Assembly (NCBI GenBank): GCA_022818135.1
Contig: JAFMSR010000003.1
Coordinates: 16,129,760 to 16,193,759, forward strand
Reading direction: 5' to 3'
Origin: Saxidomus purpurata
Lineage: Eukaryota > Mollusca > Bivalvia > Venerida > Veneridae
Length of the DNA stretch: 64,000 nt
Shown here piece after piece: positions 1 to 39,430 of the stretch (the first letter of the stretch is position 1; the number at the start of each line of letters is the position of its first letter). The notes under the pieces are model-generated. The model was given only the letters and a program-made list of their open reading frames with translations, did no database searches and was not told the origin of the DNA. Both the position numbers and the translations under genes were made by a program.

Positions 1-735
1 ATTTCATCAAGATAATCATACTGACAAAGTTTCATGAAGATATAATCAAAAATGCAACCTCTATTGCATACACAAACTTTTTCTACAACTTTACCCCATG
101 ACCTAATTTTTGACCCCAGATGACCCATGTTCAAACACGACCTAGATTTAATCAAGGCAATCATACTGACCAATTTTTATGAAGGTCCAATAAAAAAAGC
201 AACCTCTATAGCATACACAAGGTTTCTCTTTGAGTTAACCACTTTACCTTGCGTTTGATCCTAGATGACCCATGTTCGAACTCAACCTAGATTTCATCAA
301 AGCAATCATACTGACCAGGTTTCATGAATATACAATGAAAAATGCAACCTCTATTGCACACACAAGGTTTTTCTATGATTTGACCAGGTGACCTAGTTTT
401 TGACCCTAGATGACCCATATTCGAACTCAACCTAGATTTCATTGAGGCAATCATACTGACCAAGTTTCTTAAAATCCAATGAAAAATGCAACCTCTATTG
501 CATACATAAGGTTTTTCTATGATTTGACCTTGTGGCATAGTTTTTGAACCAATGTGACCCATATTTGAACTCGATCTAGATCTCATCAAGGCAATCATAC
601 CGACCAAGTGTCATGAAGATCCAGTGAAAAATGTGGCCTCTATTGCATACACAAAGTAAAGTGTGGACACACAGACGACGGACACCAGGGGATCACAATA
701 GCTCACCTTTGAGCACTTAGTGCTCAGGTGAGCTA
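1..735 (-). mobile_element. Satellite element with five ~145 bp units and a terminal hairpin
   Basis: Core units with CAAGGCAATCATACTGACC start at about 1, 146, 291, 436 and 580. After the last unit comes a GACGACGGACA stretch and a terminal hairpin near 700-735 built from AGCTCACC and GGTGAGCT. The element continues beyond the left edge of the window. Confidence 0.85.
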
Positions 736-1086
736 ATAAAACATGAACTGACACAAGGGTGTTATAGCCGCAGAGCCTAGTGTTACACTGTTGAAAAAGA
801 TTTCTCAGAAAAACTACAGTATTACTCCAGTATCTTAGGGACAAGTATAACAACATAAATATGTTTGTTGAAGCTTTAAACTATGAAAGTGACATGTGCC
901 CGATATTGTTTACATACATCAACTACAAATACTGGCCAAATATCTACTGCCAGCAAATCATACAAATGAATGATAACTACAAGGCTACTACCACTGTAGG
1001 CTTCCTAGACAGAGGAACTGTCTCTTCAACTTCAACTCAAATGGTTTACTCCTCAATGCCACTGGTACATCTACTGAGGAGGGGTT

Positions 1087-1850
1087 AAACAAGAGACCCA
1101 AAATGGCCAGTATCACTCTACTGGACTGTTGCAAGTTTTGTGAAAATCTTTGGAAAAGCTAACAGAGGTAACTGTGACCGTGACCTCAACCCACTGACCC
1201 AAATAAATGGTAGGGATCATTTACTCAATAAGACCAATCATCCTATGAGGTTTGAAGACTGTCATTGGTTTTAAGTTCTCAAATTATTTAACTGAAATGA
1301 TTTTCAAAGATCAGGTCACTGTGACCTTGACCTTTGACCCTATATTCCCCCCAAAAAAAGTGATTATCCAAAGGCTGCATGCAACCTTCTGAGCAAGTTT
1401 GATGAAAGTTAAAAGAAAACTGAGACCTGGAGAGTGTAATCAAGGAAAATCTAACAAGTCACTGTAACCTTGACCCACTATCCCCAAAACAGTAGGGATC
1501 ATCTACTGAAGTTTGAAGACTATGGGCCATATAGATGTCAAGTATTGAGCAGAAAAGATTTTCAAAGTTTGAGTCACTGTGACCTTGACCTCTGAACCCA
1601 AAAATGAAAGGGATCAACTACACGTTGCAGGCAACCTAATATGTGCAACTTTGATGAAAGTTTAATGAAAATTGTGACTTGTAGTTTTATCAAAGACATG
1701 CTATTGAAGGTCACTGTGACTTGACCTTTGACCCACAAAACAAAAAAGATCATCTACAGGTTGATGCAACCTTATGTGCCAGCAGTTTCATGAAATTCAA
1801 ATGAAAATAGTGACCTGTAGAGTATTATCAAGGAAAAGTTTGTGGACAGA
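1087..1850. mobile_element. Satellite element, five units of ~115-147 bp
   Basis: Begins AACAAGAGACCCAAAATGGC, a left end seen in other elements here. CACTGTGACCTTGACC-type motifs recur at about 1171, 1318, 1461, 1575 and 1712. The right terminal hairpin is missing. Confidence 0.75.
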
Positions 1851-4600
1851 AGGACAACACACAAACCAACATGGCATAAGCCCTGCTTGACTTTGCAAAA
1901 TGTTTATGGGCCCATGATCACTTTGAATGTTATAATTACATATAGCTCTCATAAGACCAAGAAAGATGTCTTACCAGGGAAACTGACCATAACACAGGTT
2001 TACAGATTGAAATGGGAATCTCAAGTTTAATGGATACGCTTCGGATATCAGTATAGTCTAGAAACTGTAAACCCGTCTATTATTTGTACAAAACACATTC
2101 CAAATATCGCTTTTTAAATCGAATGTACATGTTACTGATATTGCAAAACAATAAGAAATGCTTTCTTTGGACAAAGCAACATAACAACAAACACTGTTAT
2201 AGAAAACTGTATATATAATTTATTTGTTTTAATAATAGGAAATAAACAGCACTTACAGTGAGCACGATTTGCAACTATAGAGTATAGTTCTAACAACATT
2301 GTATTAATACAGTGTATATAATAATGTCTATGAAACAAGCAGGAAAAAATAATAAACTGCAGCCTAATGAAACAATGGAATCGCTATAAACCTATGATCT
2401 TTGTTAATAGTTAGTCTAGTAAAAGAGCAGGAAAGTACTACCAAAAAATAATTTCCAAAAAATAATTTTTTTCTACCAGAGCAAAAAAGAACTACCAAAA
2501 AGAAAAAAAAATACCAAAAAGATTTTTTTTCCAGAGCAGAAAAGAACTACTAAAGATTTTGTTTGAATATTCAGCTACTCAAATAAGTAACTGTCACAGG
2601 AAAGGCAGAACATTACAATATCTTTTAAGGCAATAGCTACCATTTTCTACATGTATATAGGGCATAAATTGTCCTACTAGGAAAACTTCTCCAAACTTCG
2701 GAAATCTGAAATAAATGTAAAAGGTCACTGGTCTTGTTTTTTAATTATCTGCATTTGAAAAAAACACTGAAATACATAGAACTGCCCTTTCTAGATATAT
2801 ATTTTGCAATGTTATTTTTCAAGGACAGAGAATTCAAGATAAAGGTTGGTGACCTATGACTTTCTTTTCTTATTTCTATTTCAGATTTGCTTCTTGGTCA
2901 ACATACCAAGTTTGAAGAAAGTCTCCTACTACTATTTTTGGCCTATATACATAGGAGGTGGTGGAGATCGCCTTCAAGTCTAATACCTCTTAATTTCTCA
3001 GTCAGTGTATTCTAGTAATACAAAATATGGTTGTCTATCTCAAAACAACAACCTCTGTACAATGAATACCATAGTTAACTAATTTAAGACATGTGCAGCT
3101 ACCAATGTATAGGGGGAGACTGTTGTTGCATGTTTTCACTATACTAGGGGTTAAAAAAATATTTTAAACTTTGAATGTCACATTGTTCAGTTGTGTCAGT
3201 ACTCCTGCTCATTTTGGACTGAAACGTGATGAAACGCAAGGTTTGCTCATGATCTTAACAAAGGGAAGAACCTATGGAAGCAAAGTGTAAATCTATAGTT
3301 CTAGTTCCATACACCTTTCTAATCAATTATGTTTTGGAAGGCAAACAATACAAAGACACCGAGTTGACATTTTAGATAACTGACTGGTCACTATGACATA
3401 TACTATGCAAAGTTCTAACAAAATATGTATTCTGGCAAATTCTGTAATTTAGTATCAAGTAAGTTTTAATCTATGACATACAAAGGCCCTTTTTAGCATC
3501 CCAGAAAGTTTCTTTTTGAAGAGTACATATTATAAATTGTAGTTTACTATAAAAATCTTACAAAGAATATAGTGATACAGACTGCACTACAGTGTGTATC
3601 CTCAAGGTGTTCCAATGTTTCCCTACATGCAGTACTACAGTGCATTTCATGATAGTGTTCCAATACGTACATACATGCAGAGTACATTTTTCACAGTAAG
3701 ATTTTCTCAACACACTTGAAATACCTACAAAACTTTCAAATTCATGATGTTTCATTTATCATTTGCTTATCAAAATTGAATACTGTGTAGATACAAAGTA
3801 ATTTGGTCTAGAAATGAATTTACATGATTCACTTTTAAAAGCACACATATCTAAACTGTGTCCATGATTTGTCTCCTAGTAGTATTATTTCTTCTTATGC
3901 ACATTCAAAAGATTAGAAACAGATTCAAAACAATAACTACAAGTTTATGTCAAACCAGTGAATATCGACCCACCACATGATTGTGCAGTAACTGTACATA
4001 ATCTTTAAATGCATGTTCTACAATGTGCTGAAATGCTTCCCCTGAACCTCCTCCATGTTAACATAAATGTATTCAGACTTATATAACATGTTACAATCTT
4101 AGTAATTTTTTCGTTTAATACATCAACTTTCAGCGTACTTCACAGCATCAAATAATATTACAGTTCGGAGTTGACCATAGTCTTGTGCACATGTCCTCAC
4201 TTCCTTTTACTACTATGAAGTGCATTCCAGTGTCCTTGAACATAGACGATCGCCATTAGTCAATACCAGTATCACAGTAACCGAGTTAAAGCTTTTAAAC
4301 TGCGATTCTACATCAATGCAGAATCCCTGTTGACATTACAAGCGGAAGAATAAAGCTTGGAAAAATGCAAAGTCAGCATTCTTTTTGTTACAGATCCCTA
4401 CATACTTTATTTGAATACTTGCTCAAATTGTGCCGTTTAAGGAGAGAATTAATACATTTATCGAACAAATAAAAAAACATTTTTTTTCTAAATCTAGTCT
4501 ATATTTCAAAAAGCTAAATTGTAAGTATATACAATGTACATGTGTTTACTTGTTTCCATGACAACTGATGTTATTTGGTTATACTGCCTCTTTAAACAAC
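1851..4600. other. No gene recognised
   Basis: AT-rich sequence with only short open frames. Includes low-complexity A/T runs near 2440-2530. I see no domain, exon chain or RNA gene. Confidence 0.5.
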
Positions 4601-4608
4601 ATATACAG

Positions 4609-4760
4609 AAGGCCTCTGTGGTTTCCTGGTTTCAATATTCACTTAACCCTTACTCCAGAGGACTTGAGTTTGATCAACGGTGAGAGCAACACAAGGTGTG
4701 TCATTTGGCAAGGCACCTAATATCATACATACCTCTGACAGTCAATAAAGCTATAAATAG
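4609..4760 (+). mobile_element. Old tRNA-derived SINE
   Basis: A tRNA-like head from GGCCTCTGTGGTTTCC to GAGTTTGATCAACGG (degenerate A and B boxes) is followed by GGCAAGGCACCTAAT, resembling the body of the SINE at 26022. Strongly diverged. Confidence 0.45.
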
Positions 4761-6262
4761 TTACAGATAACAAAAATTGTTGGCTCGCAGACTCTGAAGA
4801 AAAAAAAAATTAGTTCTGGTTAATAGTTGATGATTAAAAAACAATAAAAGTCAAGGGAATTTTTTTTTGCAATCATGCTTAAACAAACTAGCATAAGCTC
4901 TGTCACCCTGTGTTTTAACTTGTGTGGCTAAGAAGTCGAAAATGCATCTCCTACGCAGAATTTATATGTTGTTGATATGAATTTCTAAAGACAGTCATTT
5001 CTGTGTTCAGTGTAGACAAAATAACCAAATACACCAGGGTCATATAAAAACAAGTTTCAACAATGTCAAAGAATACTATCACATTTTCTGTCAATTACTC
5101 AAGTTACACAGTCAGTTTTGGTACAAAATATACATACATCTTTGACAAGTCCTGGTAAACCACACAATAATTCATCTGCTCAATGTATTATTACACATAA
5201 TTCTGTGACTCAAAAAATCTCTTTTGTAACATGTTAAACTACCATATGATATTTGCTACACAGGTATACGTACAAACTAATGAAACTCACTGAATGTCAA
5301 ACAGTGCGACAACTACAAATGTAAATGTTTCATTATACGGCTTTGTCCATTAACGTGAAGTTTAGACAATAGAGTTAAACTAGCTTTGTTCAAATTCCAA
5401 ACAATTTTTGCCGAATGCAAATTTTACTTCCTAATGGGTTTTTGTGGCAATATCGTAAAATTCTTCATATTCATGCGCTGTTGATTTTGCAATTTTACGA
5501 TATTCTATTTATTCGCAGGTTTTTCATCTCGCAAGCAAACACAATAATGCATATAATCATCATTTGTTTGCTATTATAGCAAGTTTGATGAATTAAAAAA
5601 AAGTTTCATTCAATATAAAAACCTCACGAAAAAAAAGGACTTTTATGGTGTATTTACAACAGGCTGCTTATATCTGATAAACTTCACCTGAGAAAATCAT
5701 CAAAAGTTGAGCACGAGTCCAACTGACATTCACTGAAGCAAAACAGTCACAAGTTAAAGACTTCATTCTATCAATTTAACCCAGCTCTCTTTCCAAATTT
5801 AGCATGCTACTGTCGTAACAAACAAGATAGCTGAAGAATGACTAAAACTGTACAGAACACGTGAGAAACTGATACTTCTATAACGACGTAAAAGCACAGA
5901 AATATCAATGAGAGAAACTTGAAATTTATTCATCAACTGGCCAAGAATATTGTTTCTTTTTACTGACTTAACATTGTTATCGAACGCTTTCACATCAATT
6001 TAAAGATAACAATCATATCAATACAAAGTCTGTTTTAAGAGATATATGTAACAGACTTGTTATTAAACAATTCTGTCTGATTCAATTACGCTATGTTATA
6101 CAAGACTCAAAATATTGATCTGATTCTCTAGAGATTTAAATTCCTAGTTTTCACAGTATCTTAGTTCTGTAAATGTGGGTCGTTTACAAACCCATCATTC
6201 CTAGAAAGGACCAGTACTACACTTTCATCCCCTGTAAGAAACTGAGAGCATTCTTACATAAA

Positions 6263-6425
6263 GCGGACTGTGGTGTAGAGGTTAAGGTGTTTGCTGCTCA
6301 TCCCGGAGGTTGCGGGTTCGAGCCCAAATGGGGTCACGATCGTATCTCCTCATATGACAAACATACTGGTTTTTCTAGGAAGAGGCCCCGAGAGTGACTC
6401 GATAAGCTACAAGCTTTCTTCACAA
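6263..6425 (+). mobile_element. tRNA-derived SINE
   Basis: A box region GTGGTGTAGAGGTTAAGG and B box GGGTTCGAGCCC are well preserved with normal spacing. Downstream body contains ACTGGTTTTTCTAGGAAG and GAGTGACTCGATAAGC, also present in the reverse copies at 25225 and 47755. Confidence 0.85.
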
Positions 6426-7604
6426 TCAAGCTAAAATAGTAAGTATAAACTCAACTTAACTAAAAGAACAGTTGGTAGCAATTCTCAATTACCAAGAGCT
6501 AAAGTTATTACAAGTCCGGTATATTTACCATTCTCACATCGAGTTGGGTCCCAAAAATTTGTAATAGGTACAGTAAAATTAAACGTTCCAACTGAAAATA
6601 ATTTAGTTTTTTTTTAAATTTTTTACAGTGGTTCTTTTTCTTTCACCTAGTTCTTCATTAACAATGTAGCAGTGTCCTAGATACAGGCGATATAGGATGA
6701 ATATGATGGTATTGGAGAGAATAAAGATAATACAAATTTAGTAATAACAAGTGATGTGCGACCATTTCTTTTACAGAGATAACCATCTATATACATGTTA
6801 AGTGTTTGAAGCCGATCCTCATGTTGCTTTTTTTTTCCCGAATTTTTTTTTATTGAAGTTTTATCAAATTTGTCGACCACCATGTATACAGGAATTAACA
6901 TTAAAAAAAACCCAACACTGTTCCAATTTAAATCCAAGTACAAGTGTACTTATTTTCATCCTCAAGACTTATTAAGTATAAAGATATAAAAAATCAGGAA
7001 AAAGGGAGTTATTATATCCAAAAAGTTGGGTGCAAGGGTTAAAGTTACATGAAAACAGTACAAGCTATTCATGAGTGAACAATTAATTCACTGTTCTACA
7101 AAAATATACAATGAACAAACCCTCGGAACAATGAAATGGAACTGTTCACAAAAAATAAACTGTAAAGTACAATATACAAAATTCAGTAATGCACCAACAT
7201 TTCATGGAATTAAACGTAGGTCTGCCCTACAATCAAGTTGTGAATACAAAAAAAAGAAAGAAAAACATTTTCACAAAACATGAGCACTATAATGCATTCC
7301 ATCACAGAAAAAAAAATGTCTTTGTAAAAAAACAAAAACAGATCTATTGTAATTAATGCTATGCCAGTAGTTTTAATACAGCAATCTTCTTTCTTTATAA
7401 GAAAGTTTCGTATGTACATGAACAAAACAATGTCAAAAATCGTTATAAATTTTATTTTCCAAAATTTTTTTTTGCACATTTTGCTGATTTTATTTTAAAA
7501 CTATTACCTCCCTTAGAATAAAAATGGACCAGCCCAACTCTGAATCTGGGCAGTACCACTTATTGTTCAAATAGTTGCTCAGTAAAGATATACCGACTGA
7601 TAAG

Positions 7605-7680
7605 AAACCACTGTAGATCATGATCAGACTGCACGAATGTCTCGGCTGATCATGATCTGCACTGGTCACACAAACCGAAT
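7605..7680. repeat. Palindromic repeat with TGATCATGATC core
   Basis: AGATCATGATCAGACTGCAC faces GGCTGATCATGATCTGCACT, giving a stem with a short spacer. Relatives occur at 17600-17660, 19230-19320, 28525-28620 and 33380-33440, and a shorter one at 8346-8400. Confidence 0.75.
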
Positions 7681-9918
7681 CATTTGCTACAAGTAGGGTA
7701 AAAAGCAAATGAACAGGAAGGTTCCCATTCCCTAATGTTTTCTACTACCACACATTCAGTCAAAACTGTCTTGTAAAACATGTGTTTCAGAACATTATAG
7801 GTTGTCACTAAGGGTGTTGCACAAGACTCAAATGATGCATGACCATTACATTCTAGTATACTGGCCAGAAACTTGTTTCTGTTTTGTCCATCTTTACTAC
7901 CTTACTGGATATTTAAAATAGGTCATTTGGTTCAAGGCCATATTTTTTCACCTCCAAATTTCCCCAATTTTTCAAAGCATGTATTTTTGTAGTCCGTACT
8001 AATGAAATCTGACCGGCTGATTAAATAAACTTATCAAAGTATCTCTCTGGATACTCAACTGTTTGTACATTGTGTTTACCTACTTTCCTTTTACAAACAA
8101 GAGTTTCCCTCTTCTCTGGCGGAATTAAACCAGTTCCAGCAGTATTTCAGCAGTTAAAACACCCTTCCTCCATAAGAATCTGACAACTTTCTTGTATTTA
8201 CAGTCAGGTTGCTAGCAGGGCTTGAACCAATGTCATTAACCTTGTCACCGCTTTAGTTATTATCCGACTACCTTAACACGCGTACACAGACACAGTTCAC
8301 AGGAATTAAGTCCAGACGACCATTAACAAGTCTCCCTATCTTGTATACTATGATCATGATCTACACGGTTTGCTGATAAGGGTGAAACTTATTGCAGAGA
8401 ACCAACTGACCAATTTCACTTATCCATGCTATAACTATGTTATATCATCATATATCCTACTGATATGTGTCTATGTCTGATACAAATTGTGCAAAATATA
8501 TATGTACAGAATGATTAGTGTAATTGATAACTAAGTCATTATGATGCATATTTGTTAAGTAACATCCTGAATGAAGGGTTTCTTTTGCCAACGGTGTCTC
8601 GCATTTATTTAAAAGATATATCACCCATCAAAAGTGGCCATCATTTACAAAAGACTTTTAGCATTGATTTCTACCCTTAAAAACATCAATATTACCAAAG
8701 TTATTTCTTAAGTAAAAGGATTTGTACAACATTAATATTTCTGATGAATATACATGTCCTTAAGATCTTACTTGAAATCTATCAAGGATTGGTAATCCTC
8801 ACATTCTGTAAAACATTTATTTTCATTTCCATCTGCCAACAAGTGATCTGACTTGGTACAAGGTATTACTTTACATAATTTTCAAGGAATTCATTGCGAT
8901 TAATGCATCTTACTTCACCATGATGCAGTGTGGCCATTTTGAAGGGTAATAAAACTTTAACAGTCAGTCCTGGGTAAGAAAATGAGGCTAAGTTTCTACA
9001 TTCTGCAGTTACTTCTACAGCGTGTAACTGATCATATTCTTCTTGTCTTCTGTAACTGACATTTTCGGCATTGAGTTTGCTAAGAAATACATGTATCTAT
9101 AAACATTTCCAACTGAATTTTTTTTCATGCTGATCAGAACACGGTTTGGTTGTAAACCGACATACTGCTGTTTACACAGTAATGCTTACTTTATTGAGAT
9201 TTTAACACAGGATTTCTTCAGCATAGTATTTATATTATGCAAATCTCTTTATTAAACCTTTAGTAATTTTGAATGATCTCATTCCTTCATGTTAACTACC
9301 GTACAAGTTGCTTTACTAAACATACAAAATTATGTACAAATCTTCTCCCTCAAAGACTGCGTCTTTTAATATTATTATTTACAACAGACAGATTCTAGCC
9401 GATGAACTTTTACTTTGTGCAATCAAGATTACAACAGAAGCTGCGGCGATGTGAAACACATCTTTTAACTTTCTACGGCATGTAATGCCATACTGTTATA
9501 TCAGAGCATGTAACGTAAAAAACAATACCCGATTCTTCTTTCATCATATCGAAAGATTCGATAATGGCTAGACATGTCTCTTTCACAAACACTATACACA
9601 TTCTTGTGTATATTTTGATATTATGCAGACTGTAATAGTAATGTATAAAGCTATATAGCACTATCAAATTCAATTTTATAACAAAGTATCAACACGAAAA
9701 AAAATAGTAGAACAAAAAATGCCAGATTTATTGTAATGTATATGTCAAAAGGTAAATCACCTGTCAGTCAAGCAAAGGGATGCATCTACGTCATAATATG
9801 TCTTGAGTGCAACAGGATACATGTCTTGAGTGTAACAGGATACGTGTCTCGAGTGTAACAGGAGACGTGTCTCGAGTGTAACAGGAGACGTCACAAGTGT
9901 AAGTCTCAAATTTGGTAC

Positions 9919-9924
9919 TTTATT
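9919..9924 (-). promoter_or_regulatory. Candidate poly(A) signal for RSK
   Basis: AATAAA in RSK sense. I found no canonical hexamer closer to the stop codon at 13217, though ATTAAA variants occur around 12156 and 12610. If this one is used, the 3' UTR would be about 3.3 kb and would include the pearl-like element. Confidence 0.2.
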
Positions 9925-9933
9925 TCATATAAA

Positions 9934-11320
9934 ACTAGAGCTATCACTAAATGTGATTAATACCCCCAAAAGACTGCTTTATAAACTGAGAAAGTTTGTA
10001 GTAACAGAATACCTTGCAAACAAACTAAAAAGAGATATTGTTCTTGGCAATAACTCTGTAATTTGTCAAGATGGAGTTATGGTTCTTGTACACTGCACTT
10101 CCTCTCATTGTGCTTGACCATTGTATGAAGTTGTATTGAATTCCAACCAATAGTTTTCGAATAATGCTCCGGACAAGTAAAAGTAACAAAGGGCAATAAC
10201 TCTGAAATGAGTCAAGATAGAGTTATTGTTCTTTTGCACTGCACTTCCTCTCAATGTGCTTGACCATTTTATGAAGTTGTATTGAATTCCAACCAGAAGT
10301 TTTCAAATAATGCTCCGGACAAGGAAAAGTAACAAAGGGCAATAACTCTGTAATGAGTCAAGATTGAGTTATGGTTCCTGTGCACTGCACTTCCTCTCAT
10401 TGTGCTTGACCATTGTATGAAGTTGTTTTGAATTCCAACTAGTACTTTTCGAAATTATGCTGCGGACAAGGAAAAGTAACAAAGGGCAATAACTCTGTAA
10501 TGAGTCAAGATGGAGTTGTGGTTCTTGTGCACTGCACTTCCTCTCAATGTACTTGACCATTGTATGAGGTTATATTGAATTCCAACCAGTAGTTTTCAAG
10601 TAATGCTCTGGAGAAGAAAAAATAACAAAGGGCAATAACTCTGAAAATACTCTAGATAGAGTTATGGTTCTTGTACACTGCACTTCCTCTGATTGTGCTT
10701 GATCATTGTATGAAATTGTACTGAATTCCAACCAGTAGTTTTCAAGTTATGCTCCGGACAAGGAAAAGCAACAAAGGGCAATAACTCTGTAATTAGTCAA
10801 GATGGAGTTATGGTTCTTCTGCACTGCACTTCCTCTCAATGTGCTTGACCATTGTATGAAGTTGTATTGAATTCCAACCAGTAGTTTTCAAGTTATGCTC
10901 CGGACAAGGAAAAGTAACAAAGGGCAATAACTCTGTAATTAGTCAAGATGGAGTTATAGTTCTTGTTCACTGCACTTCCTCTCAATGTGCTTGACCATTG
11001 TATGAAGTTGTATTGAATTCCAACCAGTAGTTTTCAAGTTATGCTCCGGACAAGGAAAACTAACAAAGGGCAATAACTCTGTTATTAGTCAAGATGGAGT
11101 TATAGTTCTTGTGCACTGCACTTCCTCTCAATGTGCTTGATCATTGTATGAAGTTGTATTGAATTCCAACAAGTAGTTTTCAAGTTATGCTCCGGACAAG
11201 GAAAATGCAACAGACCGCCCGACCGACCGACCAACCGACCGACCGACCAACCGACCGACCGACCAACCACCGGGTGACTCCTATATACCCCCCTAAACTT
11301 CGTTTTGGGGGTATAAAAAC
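9934..11320. mobile_element. Pearl-like non-autonomous element with eight 146 bp units
   Basis: Starts ACTAGAGCTATCACTAAATG and ATACCCCCAAAA, and ends with TTTTGGGGGTAT, its inverse. The core unit begins GGGCAATAACTCTG at about 10044, 10191, 10337, 10484, 10630, 10776, 10922 and 11068, a strikingly even 146 bp. A GACC/AACC tetranucleotide tract follows at 11213-11270. Tandem core, tetranucleotide tract and inverted ends match the layout of bivalve pearl elements. No coding capacity; frames through it are chance. Confidence 0.85.
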
Positions 11321-13216
11321 ACATATTCACGGATATGTCTTGACGAAAGTGCCAAGAAATTACAAGTTTAAATGGCACATACATACCCTGGCCAAAAAAC
11401 GTGTTACATATACGGGACACTTGGCATATGGAACTTGCAACACATATCAAAATTGAAAGATGAACGCAAAGTCTAATATCAAATGAAAGTCACAAGTATG
11501 TCTTGAGAACTTTCAAGGGTAAATTGTGATGCTGTTGTATATGCTCTATTGTTTAAGTCACCCTGCATTTCAAACAACATAAAAGTACTGCACTACAAAG
11601 TGAACATAGTACTTAAAAATGACTCGATCAACACAATTTGTCAAGTTCTAGATCCAAGTGAATCAAAATTTCTCAAAATTCTCAACTCTCACACTTCAAA
11701 AGAAAACATACAAAGCAATCTATCATTTAATTTTCGAATAACAAACAGTTGTGTCAACACAATAGAAGCCCAAAAAGTACACCTAACATGAAAATTAATT
11801 TGGCAAACAAATAATATAACAAAAATCAAAGGGATGTAACCCTGACCTGCTCACCAAAGAACTATCTTTTGACATTTAATACCCATATAATGAGACAAAA
11901 ACCAGGTAATGTAAAGAAAACAAAATCAAGAACCTGTTCAAATGAACAGAATTTACTTCAAGTTGGTAAAGTGACCACGTTTTCAACCAAAAATATCAAT
12001 CTAAGTGATAGGTACTAGAAACGATGCATGATGCATGACAGTTTGATCAAATGCTTGAATGCAGACAAAGTGTGATCTCAAAAGCCTTATTTGTGTGTTT
12101 TGATATAAAACAGACTGAAATGAACTAGTAACGACTCTGCATTTACTGACATACTGCATTTAATCTAACAAAATTCATTTCATCAAATAACGACATACTG
12201 CGTCTGGTTACAACTAGAGTTCACTGTATCTATCGCCCTCAAGTAACGGCACATTAACACTGTTTATCAGCCTCATGTACCTTGTTTATCATCCTCAAAC
12301 CATGGCTGATGAACAACATTTTACAGCATTTAAAGAGGTTACAGCATTTTTCAAAACTTGACTACAGAGATGGATTCAATGAATTTTTTACTTTTCTGTG
12401 TGTAGGTACTAAGTGATTAGGCATCAAAGCACAAAACAATCAACAAATTACGGATTATGGAATGCTTTTCATAAGAAGAAATGCAGTAAGCAGTATATAA
12501 ACAATGCATATAAGTAAACGACAGACTAAGTTTACGAAACTAAATATTACATTTTATGTGAAAAAAAAAATGAAACAAAAATCAAGACAGACTTTCCAAG
12601 AATTACAGGTATACACTTCTTTAATTCTGACCAAGCACACTCACTTTTTACCTACTCTCTAAAGAGCTGTGAAAAAAAATGCTTGAAATAACTGCAAAGC
12701 TGTATGACCATTAAGATAGCAAACATGACCTGTTCTTTTTAAATTTCTATGTGAAAAAACAAGCCGTCTAAGGTTGTAAGAAAAGTTTGTACAAACTGGA
12801 ACATTACGTTATCTAAAGTTGTAAGAAAAGTTTGTAAAAACTCGAACATCAAATTATGCACTTATCTGACAGGGTTTTACCATCTACAAACATAACATTA
12901 GTATCGGAAAGATAAACTGCAAAATACACTTGCAAAATGTTCGAAAACACTAACCCTGTGGGCAATTCAGACATACTTTCATGGAACTTATCAAAACCTG
13001 TACATAATTTTTGCAAAAATACTTATTCTTTAACATACCACATCTTAACAAACCTTGTTCAAAAAACTACACTCACAGTAAGGTCACATGACCACAATAC
13101 ATCACATGACCAAAATCACATGATAGGAAAACTGTGTCACATGACTTCATGTATGAATCTGCTAAATGCCTGCGAATGTACAGAGCTGTTGCTACTACAC
13201 TGTGGGAAACTTCTTA
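11321..13216. other. RSK 3' UTR or downstream flank
   Basis: No further coding exon fits after the stop codon. A 50 bp direct duplication lies at 12765-12855 (AAGTTGTAAGAAAAGTTTGT twice). Most of this stretch is probably 3' UTR or intergenic DNA, which cannot be decided without transcripts. Confidence 0.5.
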
Positions 13217-39225
<26,009 letters not shown>

Positions 39226-39430
39226 CTTTACTCTTTTCTGGTGACACGGGGACCGATGTCTAAATGAATAGTGATGCTTTGCGTATGTAATACGGCGATT
39301 TTTCTGTCACTTGTCGCTAATCCCCGACAAGATGGCGATATCACGCCAAAACGAGGCTTCATAAACTTCCGGTAATCATAATTTTTTGCGCGGGAAATAC
39401 AAAAACGGCGTCGTTTATCAAATAAACTCA
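39226..39430 (-). promoter_or_regulatory. Probable RSK promoter / 5' UTR region
   Basis: The 200 bases before the RSK start codon are richer in CpG than the surrounding AT-rich DNA. Three motifs typical of TATA-less promoters are present: ACTTCCGG at 39365-39372 (ETS/GABP-like), TTTTGCGCGGGAAA at 39384-39397 (a near-perfect E2F palindrome) and AAGATGGCG at 39329-39337 (YY1-like, plus strand). The transcription start is not known, and some of this stretch may be 5' UTR. The short reading frame through it is out of frame with RSK and looks accidental. Confidence 0.5.

Larger units (their letters stand above)
4761..9930. other. Mostly unassigned DNA
   Basis: Apart from the SINE at 6263 and a palindromic repeat at 7605-7680, I see only AT-rich sequence with chance open frames. 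A degenerate tRNA-like stretch lies at 8190-8290 (reverse). A 25 bp tandem motif (GTCTCGAGTGTAACAGGAGA) repeats about four times at 9800-9895. Confidence 0.5.

Noticed and set aside
1842..2030. Possible exon downstream of the repeat at 1087-1850
   Set aside because: The first residues fall in repeat sequence and no splice signals or homology support it.
6263..6340. Functional tRNA gene
   Set aside because: A and B boxes are present, but the sequence does not close an acceptor stem and runs into a repeated SINE body.
11100..11456. Open frames on both strands with Arg/Thr/Asp/Pro-rich repeats
   Set aside because: Produced by the GACC tetranucleotide tract of the pearl-like element.
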